NCBI GenBank assembly: GCA_026225275.1
Contig: JAMFSL010000169.1
Span: forward strand, 1 to 64,000
Origin: Puia dinghuensis
GTDB lineage: Bacteria; Bacteroidota; Bacteroidia; Chitinophagales; Chitinophagaceae
Direction: 5' to 3'
Length of the DNA: 64,000 bases
The translations under genes were made by a program, and so were the position numbers. This document shows, one piece after another, positions 43,652 to 52,019 of the stretch. Numbering within the stretch: position 1 is the first letter of the stretch; every line of letters begins with the position of its first letter. The notes beneath the pieces were generated by a model. That model saw only the letters and a list, made by a program, of their open reading frames with translations, had not been told where the DNA came from and did no database searches.

Positions 43652-45501
43652 TGAATCATAAACTGATTATCATGAAAAGAGCAATATATTTTTTCCTGGC
43701 CGGCGCTTTCCCGCTGCTGCTGGGTTCCTGTAAGAAGTATCTGCAAACCGTCCCCAACGATGTACTGACGATCGACAGTATCTTCAATTCGAAGGCCAAT
43801 GTGGACGAATACCTGGCCAATATCTATTCTTCACTGCCCGATGAGATGGAACAGAGATTTCAAGGCACCTCGAATTCCGGAGTATGGGAAGGAGCCTCTG
43901 ACGAAGCGAAGTACAACTGGGATTTCGTCTATACGAACGAGATGAATCTGAGTGTGTGGAGCAACACAGATGGTACGGTGTCCACCTACTGGACCAGTTA
44001 TTACCAGGCCATCCGCAATGCAACGGATTTTATGAACCGGATAGGCAGCGCCAATCCGAATGAACTGCCAGACTCGCTGAAGGCGGAATATAAGGCGGAG
44101 GCCAGAGGGTTGCGGGCGATCTTTTATTTCAATTTACTACGGACGTATGGACCGGTAGTGCTGTTGGGTGACAACCTGATCTCCGCGGATGCATCTACGA
44201 CATCGGTACGCCTCCCGCGGGCGTCGTTCGATTCGTGTATCAATTTTGTCGTTACCCAGCTGGATTCGGCCTATATCAACCTGCCATATACACCCACCGG
44301 TCAGCAGTTTGGCCGGATCGTGAGGGGGGTGGTGAAGGCTTACAAGGAGCAAGCGCTGATGCTGGATGCAAGTCCGCTGTATAACGGCAACGCTGATTAT
44401 GCAGGCCTGGGATCGCTGGTCAACCAGACCTATGATGCCGGTAAATGGGCCACTGCGGCAACCGCCGCCAAGGCATTTATCACGGAATTCGTGCCCGGTT
44501 ATTATTCCCTGTTTGTCGAAGCTAATGCCGATCCCGCGATGCAGGCCTATCTGTCCTGTAAAGATGTGATGCTGACCGACTGGAACCAGGAGTGGATCTT
44601 TGCCGCGTCGAACCAGGGTAGTTATATGCGGTATGACCGGACACCCAAACATGTCGGGGGTCCTTCAGACCAACAGGGCGGCGGTGCCTTCGGCGCAACG
44701 CAAACGATGGTTGACGCTTATTTTATGGCTAATGGCCGACCCATCACGGATCCGGCATCGGGCTATGTGTCCAGCGGGTTCTCCCAATATCTGTCCGTCG
44801 GCGACGAATACCTGAATAATCAATATGGTCTCGGACTGACCGGGCATAATACCTATAACCAGTGGGTAGGCCGGGAACCACGGTTCTATGTAGGGGTCAC
44901 TTATGACAGCAGTTATTGGCTGTACCAGGACAATGGTTATGCCCCGATCGTAACTTCCTTCGAATATTCAGGAAATTCGGGTCGGTCACAAAGTACATCG
45001 GATGTTTCGCCAACCGGGTATTGCGCCCGGAAGAACGTCGCTGCCAATGATGACAGCAGGGGCGCGCTGCTGCTGCGGCTGGCCAATATTTACCTGGACT
45101 ATGCCGAAGCATTGAATGAGTCTGATCCGGGTAATCCTGATATCCTGACCTATCTGAATGCGATCCGCCAGCGGGCCGACGTCCCGATATATGGTTCGGG
45201 TACGAATACATTGCCGGTACCCTCCTCACAGGACTCTATGCGCATCGCAATCCGGAATGAGCGGCGGGTGGAGCTGGCTTTCGAGAACGTGCGGTATTTT
45301 GATACCAGGCGGTGGAAGATCGCTCCACAGACGGACGCGGGGGCTTTTTATGGGATGAATATGTATGCCGACGGATCGGCCTTTTACCAGAAGACACAGA
45401 CGGAGACAAGGGTGTTCTATACTCCAAGGGATTATTTCTTCCCCATTCCGGAGAGCGAAGTGCTCATCGACAATTTATTGGTTCAAAACACTGGCTGGTA
45501 A
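43651..45501 (+). CDS. SusD/RagB family surface lipoprotein
   Basis: This is the SusC partner lid, 616 residues from the ATG at 43651; a second ATG at 43672 (MKRAIYFFLAGAFPLLLGSC) gives a cleaner lipoprotein signal with lipobox LLGSC. It shows SusD-type helical repeats (LANIYSSLPDEMEQRFQG, LRAIFYFNLLRTYGPVVLLGD), the ANIYLDYAEALNES helix, and the conserved RNERRVELAFENVRYFDTRRW block near the end. It is longer than the first SusD, mainly through loops that would form the glycan site. It binds the same polymer fragment that the SusC imports. Confidence 0.95.
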   Translation: MNHKLIIMKRAIYFFLAGAFPLLLGSCKKYLQTVPNDVLTIDSIFNSKANVDEYLANIYSSLPDEMEQRFQGTSNSGVWEGASDEAKYNWDFVYTNEMNLSVWSNTDGTVSTYWTSYYQAIRNATDFMNRIGSANPNELPDSLKAEYKAEARGLRAIFYFNLLRTYGPVVLLGDNLISADASTTSVRLPRASFDSCINFVVTQLDSAYINLPYTPTGQQFGRIVRGVVKAYKEQALMLDASPLYNGNADYAGLGSLVNQTYDAGKWATAATAAKAFITEFVPGYYSLFVEANADPAMQAYLSCKDVMLTDWNQEWIFAASNQGSYMRYDRTPKHVGGPSDQQGGGAFGATQTMVDAYFMANGRPITDPASGYVSSGFSQYLSVGDEYLNNQYGLGLTGHNTYNQWVGREPRFYVGVTYDSSYWLYQDNGYAPIVTSFEYSGNSGRSQSTSDVSPTGYCARKNVAANDDSRGALLLRLANIYLDYAEALNESDPGNPDILTYLNAIRQRADVPIYGSGTNTLPVPSSQDSMRIAIRNERRVELAFENVRYFDTRRWKIAPQTDAGAFYGMNMYADGSAFYQKTQTETRVFYTPRDYFFPIPESEVLIDNLLVQNTGW

Positions 45502-45516
45502 CTTCAAAATCTTTTT

Positions 45517-46386
45517 ATGCTCAACAATATTAAATCTCTGTTTCTCCTGGGCTGCCTTGGCCTATTGGCCGGTGCCTGCAACAAACCTGCCCCTATCCAC
45601 CTGGCACAGGAGGGAACGATCTATATGCCCCAGGCTTACAGCATCAATGGCAGCCTGACGTTACTGCTCAGCGATTCTGCGCAGGGCGTGACTTTCGGCG
45701 CAGCCTATGGCGGCCTGGAATATGCACCAAAAAATATCGACGTCAGCTTTATCGTCGATACGGCGGATATTGCCGCCTATAATGCCGCAAACGGCACCTC
45801 CTATCTGCCGCTGCCATCGTCGGCCTATACGGTGTCTTCGCTGCTGGACACGATTAAGCAAGGACAGACAAGCTCCGATCCGCTGAGCCTATCGATCACG
45901 ACGGCATCGCTGGATTTCACGGCGCAGTATATCCTTCCGATCAAGCTGGTCAGCGCCTCTTCGGGAACCATCAACAGCAGTCTGCAGACGACTTATTTTA
46001 CGATCAACCAGCTCGTCAATGTGTATGCCGGGTCGTATACTACGAACGGAACGCGGTATAATTATAACGCCGATGGCTCTTCTGCCGGCACCGACACAAT
46101 CACCGACACGCGGGTGTTGACGACGATGGCCTTCGACTCTTGCAGCATCAATACGATCGCCAATTTGGGGGTATATGCCGGAACTGTCTTTTATGTTCAG
46201 GTCAATTCGGACAATACGCTTGAGTTCAGCGGTTATCTGTCGGGGGTGATAGGGTCGCCGATAGCCAATCAACCGGGGAAGACAAGCACCTACGATCCGG
46301 CGACGAAGATCTGGAATGTGCACTACATGTATACGAATACCACTGGTACCTATCGCTATATGGATGAGGTCTGGACACCACAGTAG
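45517..46386 (+). CDS. DUF1735 surface glycan-locus lipoprotein
   Basis: This is a lipoprotein of 289 residues (lipobox LLAGAC at about residues 16-21). An N-terminal DUF1735-type Ig-like domain (VTFGAAYGGLEYAPKNIDVSFIVDTADIAAYNAANGTSY, about 45-85) is followed by a C-terminal beta domain of the BT_3987 kind (TNGTRYNYNADGSSAG to RYMDEVW). In Bacteroides such proteins accompany GH18 endo-acetylglucosaminidases in N-glycan loci and are thought to sit at the surface. Here no GH18 is next to it. It follows susD by 15 bases and ends the operon. Confidence 0.85.
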   Translation: MLNNIKSLFLLGCLGLLAGACNKPAPIHLAQEGTIYMPQAYSINGSLTLLLSDSAQGVTFGAAYGGLEYAPKNIDVSFIVDTADIAAYNAANGTSYLPLPSSAYTVSSLLDTIKQGQTSSDPLSLSITTASLDFTAQYILPIKLVSASSGTINSSLQTTYFTINQLVNVYAGSYTTNGTRYNYNADGSSAGTDTITDTRVLTTMAFDSCSINTIANLGVYAGTVFYVQVNSDNTLEFSGYLSGVIGSPIANQPGKTSTYDPATKIWNVHYMYTNTTGTYRYMDEVWTPQ

Positions 46387-46427
46387 TGATCAACGACGAA
46401 AGCCCGGGTCGCCCGGCGGCGGCGTCT

Positions 46428-49400
46428 TCAATTCTTAAACCAGCCGGAAGGGATGTCCACGGGTTCCGATCCGTTGACGCTATATTTTAATTTCAGCGTA
46501 TAGCCGCCGCCGCCTTCAATAAAATCAAGGTTGAAAGGCTGTAGTCCCTTCCTCAGCGCGATCTGGCCATTCTTTTCAATGGCCGAATGCAGGCCATCAT
46601 TATCCACGACCACGCGGTCGGCTATTTTCAGGACTCCGCCATCGTCGCAGGTCAGGAAAAAGCTGTAGATGCCGTCGGCAGGAATATCGATATATCCTTT
46701 ATAGTTGATGGCGAAGGATGGGGCGGTCACCGTTGAAGGCACGGTGATCGTGTTCGAAAGAAAGGTGCTGTCACTTTTGGCCCCGCCGATCAGGCTCGTT
46801 TGCTTGAAAAAGGCCTTATAATATTGACAGACTAATCCCGGATGAGTGTCACCACCGTCCGTCCTGATCGCCTCCGCATAATCCTGCTGCTTAAAATGCA
46901 GCGTATAAATATCACCGCGTAAGCCATTCGGTGTAAATGCAGCCAGCTTGATCGTCATTGACTGCTTAATGATCAACGGCGCCTTTAATTCGGCCGCCGA
47001 CATCCCGGGCAGGCTCCCATCGGTGGTATACAGGATCCGCATATCAGCCAGGGGCTTTTTAACGGTCATCGTATCCGCATCGACGAAAACATTTTCCGTA
47101 ATAATGCCCGGCAGATCCGGCAGCCGGTAATGCACCTGTAATTCATCCAGGCGCCTATATTGCCGCTGCAACCTGTCGAGGTAAGAAGGATACGCCTGAC
47201 TTTGATTGGTCCATAACAACTCAGCCAGCGCCGTCATCCTGGGCATGAACATATAATCAGCCCGGCGTTCGGAGGGAATATTCTCTGACCAGAGTTCAGC
47301 CTGCGCTCCGATGATGGCCTTTCTCTCCTCTCCTACCAGCCTGGCGGGAATGGGATTGAAATGATATACCCTCGACAATGAATTTTGGTCGGGCGGATTA
47401 TCGAAATACAACGGATCACCCGGGGCCATAATGACCGAATTACCGTTCCTGGCGGCTTTCACCGGCGCATCGGGCACCCAACTCCGCCAGTACATGACTA
47501 AGGCTGTCGGATTAATACCTCCTTCAATCACTTCGTCCCAGCCGATCAGCCGCCTGCCTTTGGAACGAAAAAATTTCTCCATCCGGTTGATAAAATAGCT
47601 CTGTAAAGCCGGCAGATCCGCAATACCTTCCCGCTGCATTAAAGCCTTGCAGGCCGCTGATTTTGCCCAATCAGAACGATCCACCTCATCGCCGCCGATA
47701 TGGATATATGGAGAAGGGAAAATATCCATTATTTCGGTGAATACATTTTCGGCGAACTCAAAAGTCGTCTCATTACAGGGGCAGATGGGTTTGGAGAAAA
47801 GCTCACCGAACGTATTCTGACCATTGCAGCTCAAATACGGATAGGCAGTAATGGCCGCCATCATGTGGCCGGGCATATCGATCTCGGGAATGATATCAAT
47901 GTGTCTGGCGGCCGCATAAGCTACGAGGCCTTTCAGCTGCTCCTGGGTGTAAAATCCGCCGTACAATGTTTTGCCATCCTTATGGCGGATATGTTGCGGA
48001 TCGATCGCGAAATCAGGATTATCATGAGATTTCCTCATACAGGCCGAATCGTTCTTATCGAAAGTGCGCCATGCTCCCTGTTCGGTCAGCAGGGGATACT
48101 TTTTTATTTCGACACGCCAGCCCTGGTCATCCGTCAAATGCAGATGTAGCTTGTTCATCTTGTAGAGGGCCATCACGTCGATGAACTTTTTCAGATAGCC
48201 GATAGAAAAGAAATGACGCGAAACATCCAGGTGCATCCCACGCCATGACCAGGCAGGCGCATCCTCGATATCGACGGCGGGCAATACGATTTTTGGTAAA
48301 TGATCATGACCGGCCCGCTCTGCCCGGGCGGGTAATAATTGCCTGATCGTTTGCACGGCCATGAACATCCCTGCCGCCGTTCGGGCGGCAAGGGTCATCC
48401 CCATAGGCGTGATGACCAAATGATATCCTTCCTCCGCTGCAATGCTGCTGTCATAGACGAACCGGATGGCATTTTTACCGGCTGTCGTGCCCTTGGCCAA
48501 CGGTTGACCAAAGCTATTCGCCAGCAGTACGTTGAAGGCATCCGCTTCATTCCTGAATAATGGGCCGCCCGGGAGTACGATAGTCGTAGCGGGCGTAATG
48601 ATGAAATGGCCGGGCGCAGGCGTCAATTGAGTTGGATAGGGAATGATCGGATATCGTGTATCGGCCTCCTGTGCCGTAGACTGCAAAGCAAAAAATAATA
48701 ATAAAAATAGCGCCAACCCGCCCTTAACGAATGCTTCTATCAACCGCAGAACCCCCGCGCCTTCCTGGCCGCTGCTGGGATTCGGGCCTTTGTCAAGGAA
48801 GTACCTGACAGTAGCGTCAATCATAGGCTGCTGCACGTGCTGCAACGGATCGAAGGAAAGGATAGCCGTTCCATCCTCCGTCATGACAGTAATAATGTCG
48901 GTGCTGAAAACAGAAAAGCTAATGGTACCCTTTGTGCCGATGATTTCACAATGGTCACGTGTGGCAGACGGTGCGGCGTTGAAGCACCAGGTTCCGCTGA
49001 ACGCAACGCCGTTCTCATACAGAATATTTCCAGTCACCAGATCGTCCGCATCGTATTGATCGCCCTGGTTGGTGGCAATGCCTGTCACTTTTCGGGCGGC
49101 CCCGAAGAAATAGGACATCAGGTCAAGCTGATGCGTACCAAGGTCGTGAAACAGACCGCCGCCTGCAATAGCAGGTATGACCCGCCAACCGATTCCCGGA
49201 TCCGCCATTTCGGCTGCCGTCATCCGAGGTTTGGTCAATTCAAGCCGGACCAGCAGGACTTCCCCGATGGCCTTTTCGTCGATTAACTGTTTGACTTTCT
49301 TAAATCGTGGTTGTTCACGACGATAATGCGCGACAACTAGTTTGATCCCTTTGGCCGCTGCGATATCGTTCATCCGGCAAGCGGCAGCATAATCATTCGC

Positions 49401-49697
49401 CATCGGCTTTTCGACATAGACCGGTTTGCCGGCCTGAAGGGCGGCAATAGCGTATTCTTCATGCGAAGAAGGTGGCGTCGCGACATAAATAGCATTAACC
49501 TCCGGATCGTGGATGAGTTTTTCTGCATCGTCGTACCAGCGCGGGACATGATGGCGGAGGGCATAATCCTGTGCCTTGGCAGCATCCCGACGCATGACGG
49601 CCACCAATCTGGAATGTTCAACCTTGTTAAAGGCGGGGCCGCTTTTGCGTTCCGTGACATCCCCGCAACCGATAATTCCCCAATGAAGTGTTTGCAT
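46428..49697 (-). CDS. Fusion: Gfo/Idh/MocA oxidoreductase + GH20 beta-N-acetylhexosaminidase
   Basis: This is one open frame of 1089 residues with two unrelated enzymes. Residues 1-325 form a Gfo/Idh/MocA NAD-dependent protein: nucleotide motif WGIIGCGDV (6-14), EKP at 96-98, GTHQLDLMSYFF at 187-198. Residues about 319-343 (LIEAFVKGGLALFLLLFFAL then QSTAQ) look exactly like a bacterial signal peptide. Residues 345-1089 are a GH20 hexosaminidase: zincin-like N-domain, the barrel with catalytic Asp670-Glu671 in HIGGDEV, a chitobiase C-terminal-like segment, and a PA14-type domain (SFFLTCDDGGVLKI). In-frame TTG codons at 48743 and 48716 could start a separate GH20. It is either a membrane-tethered fusion or two genes merged by loss of a stop. 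Gfo/Idh relatives include GH109 glycosidases. Confidence 0.88.
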   Translation of the reverse strand: MQTLHWGIIGCGDVTERKSGPAFNKVEHSRLVAVMRRDAAKAQDYALRHHVPRWYDDAEKLIHDPEVNAIYVATPPSSHEEYAIAALQAGKPVYVEKPMANDYAAACRMNDIAAAKGIKLVVAHYRREQPRFKKVKQLIDEKAIGEVLLVRLELTKPRMTAAEMADPGIGWRVIPAIAGGGLFHDLGTHQLDLMSYFFGAARKVTGIATNQGDQYDADDLVTGNILYENGVAFSGTWCFNAAPSATRDHCEIIGTKGTISFSVFSTDIITVMTEDGTAILSFDPLQHVQQPMIDATVRYFLDKGPNPSSGQEGAGVLRLIEAFVKGGLALFLLLFFALQSTAQEADTRYPIIPYPTQLTPAPGHFIITPATTIVLPGGPLFRNEADAFNVLLANSFGQPLAKGTTAGKNAIRFVYDSSIAAEEGYHLVITPMGMTLAARTAAGMFMAVQTIRQLLPARAERAGHDHLPKIVLPAVDIEDAPAWSWRGMHLDVSRHFFSIGYLKKFIDVMALYKMNKLHLHLTDDQGWRVEIKKYPLLTEQGAWRTFDKNDSACMRKSHDNPDFAIDPQHIRHKDGKTLYGGFYTQEQLKGLVAYAAARHIDIIPEIDMPGHMMAAITAYPYLSCNGQNTFGELFSKPICPCNETTFEFAENVFTEIMDIFPSPYIHIGGDEVDRSDWAKSAACKALMQREGIADLPALQSYFINRMEKFFRSKGRRLIGWDEVIEGGINPTALVMYWRSWVPDAPVKAARNGNSVIMAPGDPLYFDNPPDQNSLSRVYHFNPIPARLVGEERKAIIGAQAELWSENIPSERRADYMFMPRMTALAELLWTNQSQAYPSYLDRLQRQYRRLDELQVHYRLPDLPGIITENVFVDADTMTVKKPLADMRILYTTDGSLPGMSAAELKAPLIIKQSMTIKLAAFTPNGLRGDIYTLHFKQQDYAEAIRTDGGDTHPGLVCQYYKAFFKQTSLIGGAKSDSTFLSNTITVPSTVTAPSFAINYKGYIDIPADGIYSFFLTCDDGGVLKIADRVVVDNDGLHSAIEKNGQIALRKGLQPFNLDFIEGGGGYTLKLKYSVNGSEPVDIPSGWFKN

Positions 49698-49720
49698 ATG
49701 TAGTATTCAAAACTACATAT
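49696..49720. promoter_or_regulatory. Palindromic operator over the promoter of the fusion gene
   Basis: ATATGTAGT-N7-ACTACATAT is a perfect 9-bp inverted repeat (49696-49704 with 49712-49720). On the minus strand its spacer holds TAGTTTTG (49708-49715), an exact TAnnTTTG -7 box. The repeat also covers the start codon of the Gfo/Idh-GH20 gene, so a bound repressor would block initiation. The remaining gap to the divergent kinase gene shows nothing else. Confidence 0.5.
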
Positions 49721-49784
49721 TCCCCGCAGAATTTAGACATCCAATAAATATTACATACATTAGTCAGCGAAACCTATCTCGGCT

Positions 49785-52019
49785 ATGCAAAAACGGCTAC
49801 GAAGTCTTGCTCTGATGATGCTGTCCCTGATTGGGCTGACGGCCGGCGCACAAATGAATAAAGTGGATTCATTGGCTCAGTTGATCGACCACCGGGCTGC
49901 CAACGACAGTGTCAAGGCCGACCTGATGGTCCAATTAGCAAAGATGCTGGCTTATTCCGACCCTGGCCGGGCCATGAAGATAGCTGACGCCGAATTGCCC
50001 ATGGCCCAACAATTACATTACAAAACTGGTATCCTTGGCGGATACAATGTCAAGACCAGCCTGCTGTTCATCACCGGCAACCTGCAGCAGGGACTGATGG
50101 TTGGCGAAGAATTTCTACGGGCAGCCAACCAGTTCCACAGCCAGGCCGGTTCCATTACCGCCAACAGCCTGATGGGCATCATGTATTCCCAGGGCGGCAA
50201 TTATGCCAAAGCGTTGGAATACATGCTCGCTTCATTGAAGATAGCCGAACAAACCCACGATCAATCCAGGATTTCGGCATTGGACCAGAATATCGGTAAT
50301 GTGTATAATGACATGGAAGATTATGACAAAGCCATCGGGTATTATAAAAACGCCATCACCATCACGGAGACCCTCGTCCCCCCTACCCCCGTCCCTCCTT
50401 CTTTGTATAATAATATCGGCTCGGTCCTGATCCGTCAGCAAAAATATGCTGCCGCCATCGATTACCTGGAGAAGGGTAAGGAGATTAGCCAGCAAACGAA
50501 CAACAAACGTTCGCTCGCCGGAGCGCTGACGAACCTGTCAGATGCCTGGCATAACCTGGGCGACGACGAAAAATCATACGAATATGGCCGGCAGGCACTG
50601 GCGATCAGCCGGGCCCTGGGCGACAAAAGGTCGATGGCCAACGCCATGATCAACGTCGGCACAGCCATCAATGATGTATCCGACAAAACATTGACCGACC
50701 AGCACATCGACCCGAAGGATCGTTCCACCCTGGCCATATCGACACTGGACAGCGCTATTCAAATGGCTTCAACCATCGGGGATCCGGCAACAAAAGAAGA
50801 AGCCTACAAAGAGTTAAGCGATATCTCGGAAAAGCAAAAAAACTTTCCACTGGCCATTTCTTCCCTCAGGATGTACAACCACCTGCACGATACGATCGTC
50901 AATAACGACAACGAGAAAAGTATCATGCGGAAGTTTATCCAATACGATTTTGATAAGAAGGCGGCGGAGATCCAATTACAGCAGCAAATCACCGAGGCCA
51001 GGCTAAAGGAACAGCAGCTGCTGTCCCATGAAGCATCCCAGCAGCTGAAGATCAATCAAAACGAACTATCGCTGAGCAATAAGGACAGGGATCTGCAAAA
51101 ACTGGCCGCGCAGAAAGAACAGGTAGAACTGATGAAAGAAGAACAGAAAAAGCGGGATATCCAGACCCTTGCCAATCAAAAAGACAAGATCCAGGCCCTG
51201 GAGATCGCCGGCCAGAGAAGGCTTAAATATGGGCTGATCGCCGGGCTGCTGCTGATCGGGGCCATCGGGATCCTGATCTATCGCCAAAGCGCCTCACGCA
51301 AGGTGGCTAATCAAAGGCTCACGCTGATCAATGGACAGCTGGACGAAGCCAATAGGGTAAAAGCAAGGTTCCTGGGTATTATCAGCCACGATCTCCGCAG
51401 TCCCGTGGCCAATCTGATTAGCCTGATCAATCTCCGGAAAGAGGCCCCGGACCTGCTGAACGAAGAAGGAATGGCTTACGGTCAGCAAAAGATCACCGAC
51501 ACGGCAGAGAACTTATTATATGTCATGGAAGATATCCTGCTATGGAGCAAAGGGCAAATGGTCGCGTTCAAACCGCATATAAAAGCTTTGTCAATCCACA
51601 GTGTGTTTACGGAAATGCAGCTGCTCTATGCCGGCAACGGTCACGTCCGCATCCTGTTCAGCAATCCGCAGAACCTGCAGATCAATACCGATGAAGATTA
51701 CCTGAAGACCATCCTGCGAAATCTGACCTCCAATGCCATCAAGGCCGTCGATGGCCGACCTGATGCGCTCATCGAATGGAAGGCCTGGCGTGAAAATCAA
51801 CAACTAGCCTGCCTCTCCATCACCGACAACGGTCCGGGTATCTCGACTACACAACGGGCCGCACTTTTCAACAATGAGGCCGATATAGGGATCAAACACG
51901 GACTAGGGCTTCCCCTGGTCAGAGATTTTGCCGAGGCCGTCAACTGTACCATCGAGGTGAGCGCCGCCGCCGGAGGCGGTACCACCTTCCTTCTGCTGTT
52001 CAGGGAATATAATAACTAG
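49785..52019 (+). CDS. TPR-containing sensor histidine kinase
   Basis: This is a membrane kinase of 744 residues. A signal peptide (MQKRLRSLALMMLSLIGLTAGAQ) precedes about seven tetratricopeptide repeats (residues about 60-370, e.g. IGNVYNDMEDYDKAIGYYKNAI). A long coiled coil rich in Gln/Lys/Glu (about 375-475) and one membrane helix (YGLIAGLLLIGAIGILIYR) follow. Then come a HisKA domain with the His in FLGIISHDLRSPVANLISL, and an ATPase domain (LTSNAIKAV, ITDNGPGIS, KHGLGLPLV). There is no receiver domain. The stop TAG shares the tetranucleotide CTAG with the convergent hybrid kinase. Confidence 0.92.
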   Translation: MQKRLRSLALMMLSLIGLTAGAQMNKVDSLAQLIDHRAANDSVKADLMVQLAKMLAYSDPGRAMKIADAELPMAQQLHYKTGILGGYNVKTSLLFITGNLQQGLMVGEEFLRAANQFHSQAGSITANSLMGIMYSQGGNYAKALEYMLASLKIAEQTHDQSRISALDQNIGNVYNDMEDYDKAIGYYKNAITITETLVPPTPVPPSLYNNIGSVLIRQQKYAAAIDYLEKGKEISQQTNNKRSLAGALTNLSDAWHNLGDDEKSYEYGRQALAISRALGDKRSMANAMINVGTAINDVSDKTLTDQHIDPKDRSTLAISTLDSAIQMASTIGDPATKEEAYKELSDISEKQKNFPLAISSLRMYNHLHDTIVNNDNEKSIMRKFIQYDFDKKAAEIQLQQQITEARLKEQQLLSHEASQQLKINQNELSLSNKDRDLQKLAAQKEQVELMKEEQKKRDIQTLANQKDKIQALEIAGQRRLKYGLIAGLLLIGAIGILIYRQSASRKVANQRLTLINGQLDEANRVKARFLGIISHDLRSPVANLISLINLRKEAPDLLNEEGMAYGQQKITDTAENLLYVMEDILLWSKGQMVAFKPHIKALSIHSVFTEMQLLYAGNGHVRILFSNPQNLQINTDEDYLKTILRNLTSNAIKAVDGRPDALIEWKAWRENQQLACLSITDNGPGISTTQRAALFNNEADIGIKHGLGLPLVRDFAEAVNCTIEVSAAAGGGTTFLLLFREYNN

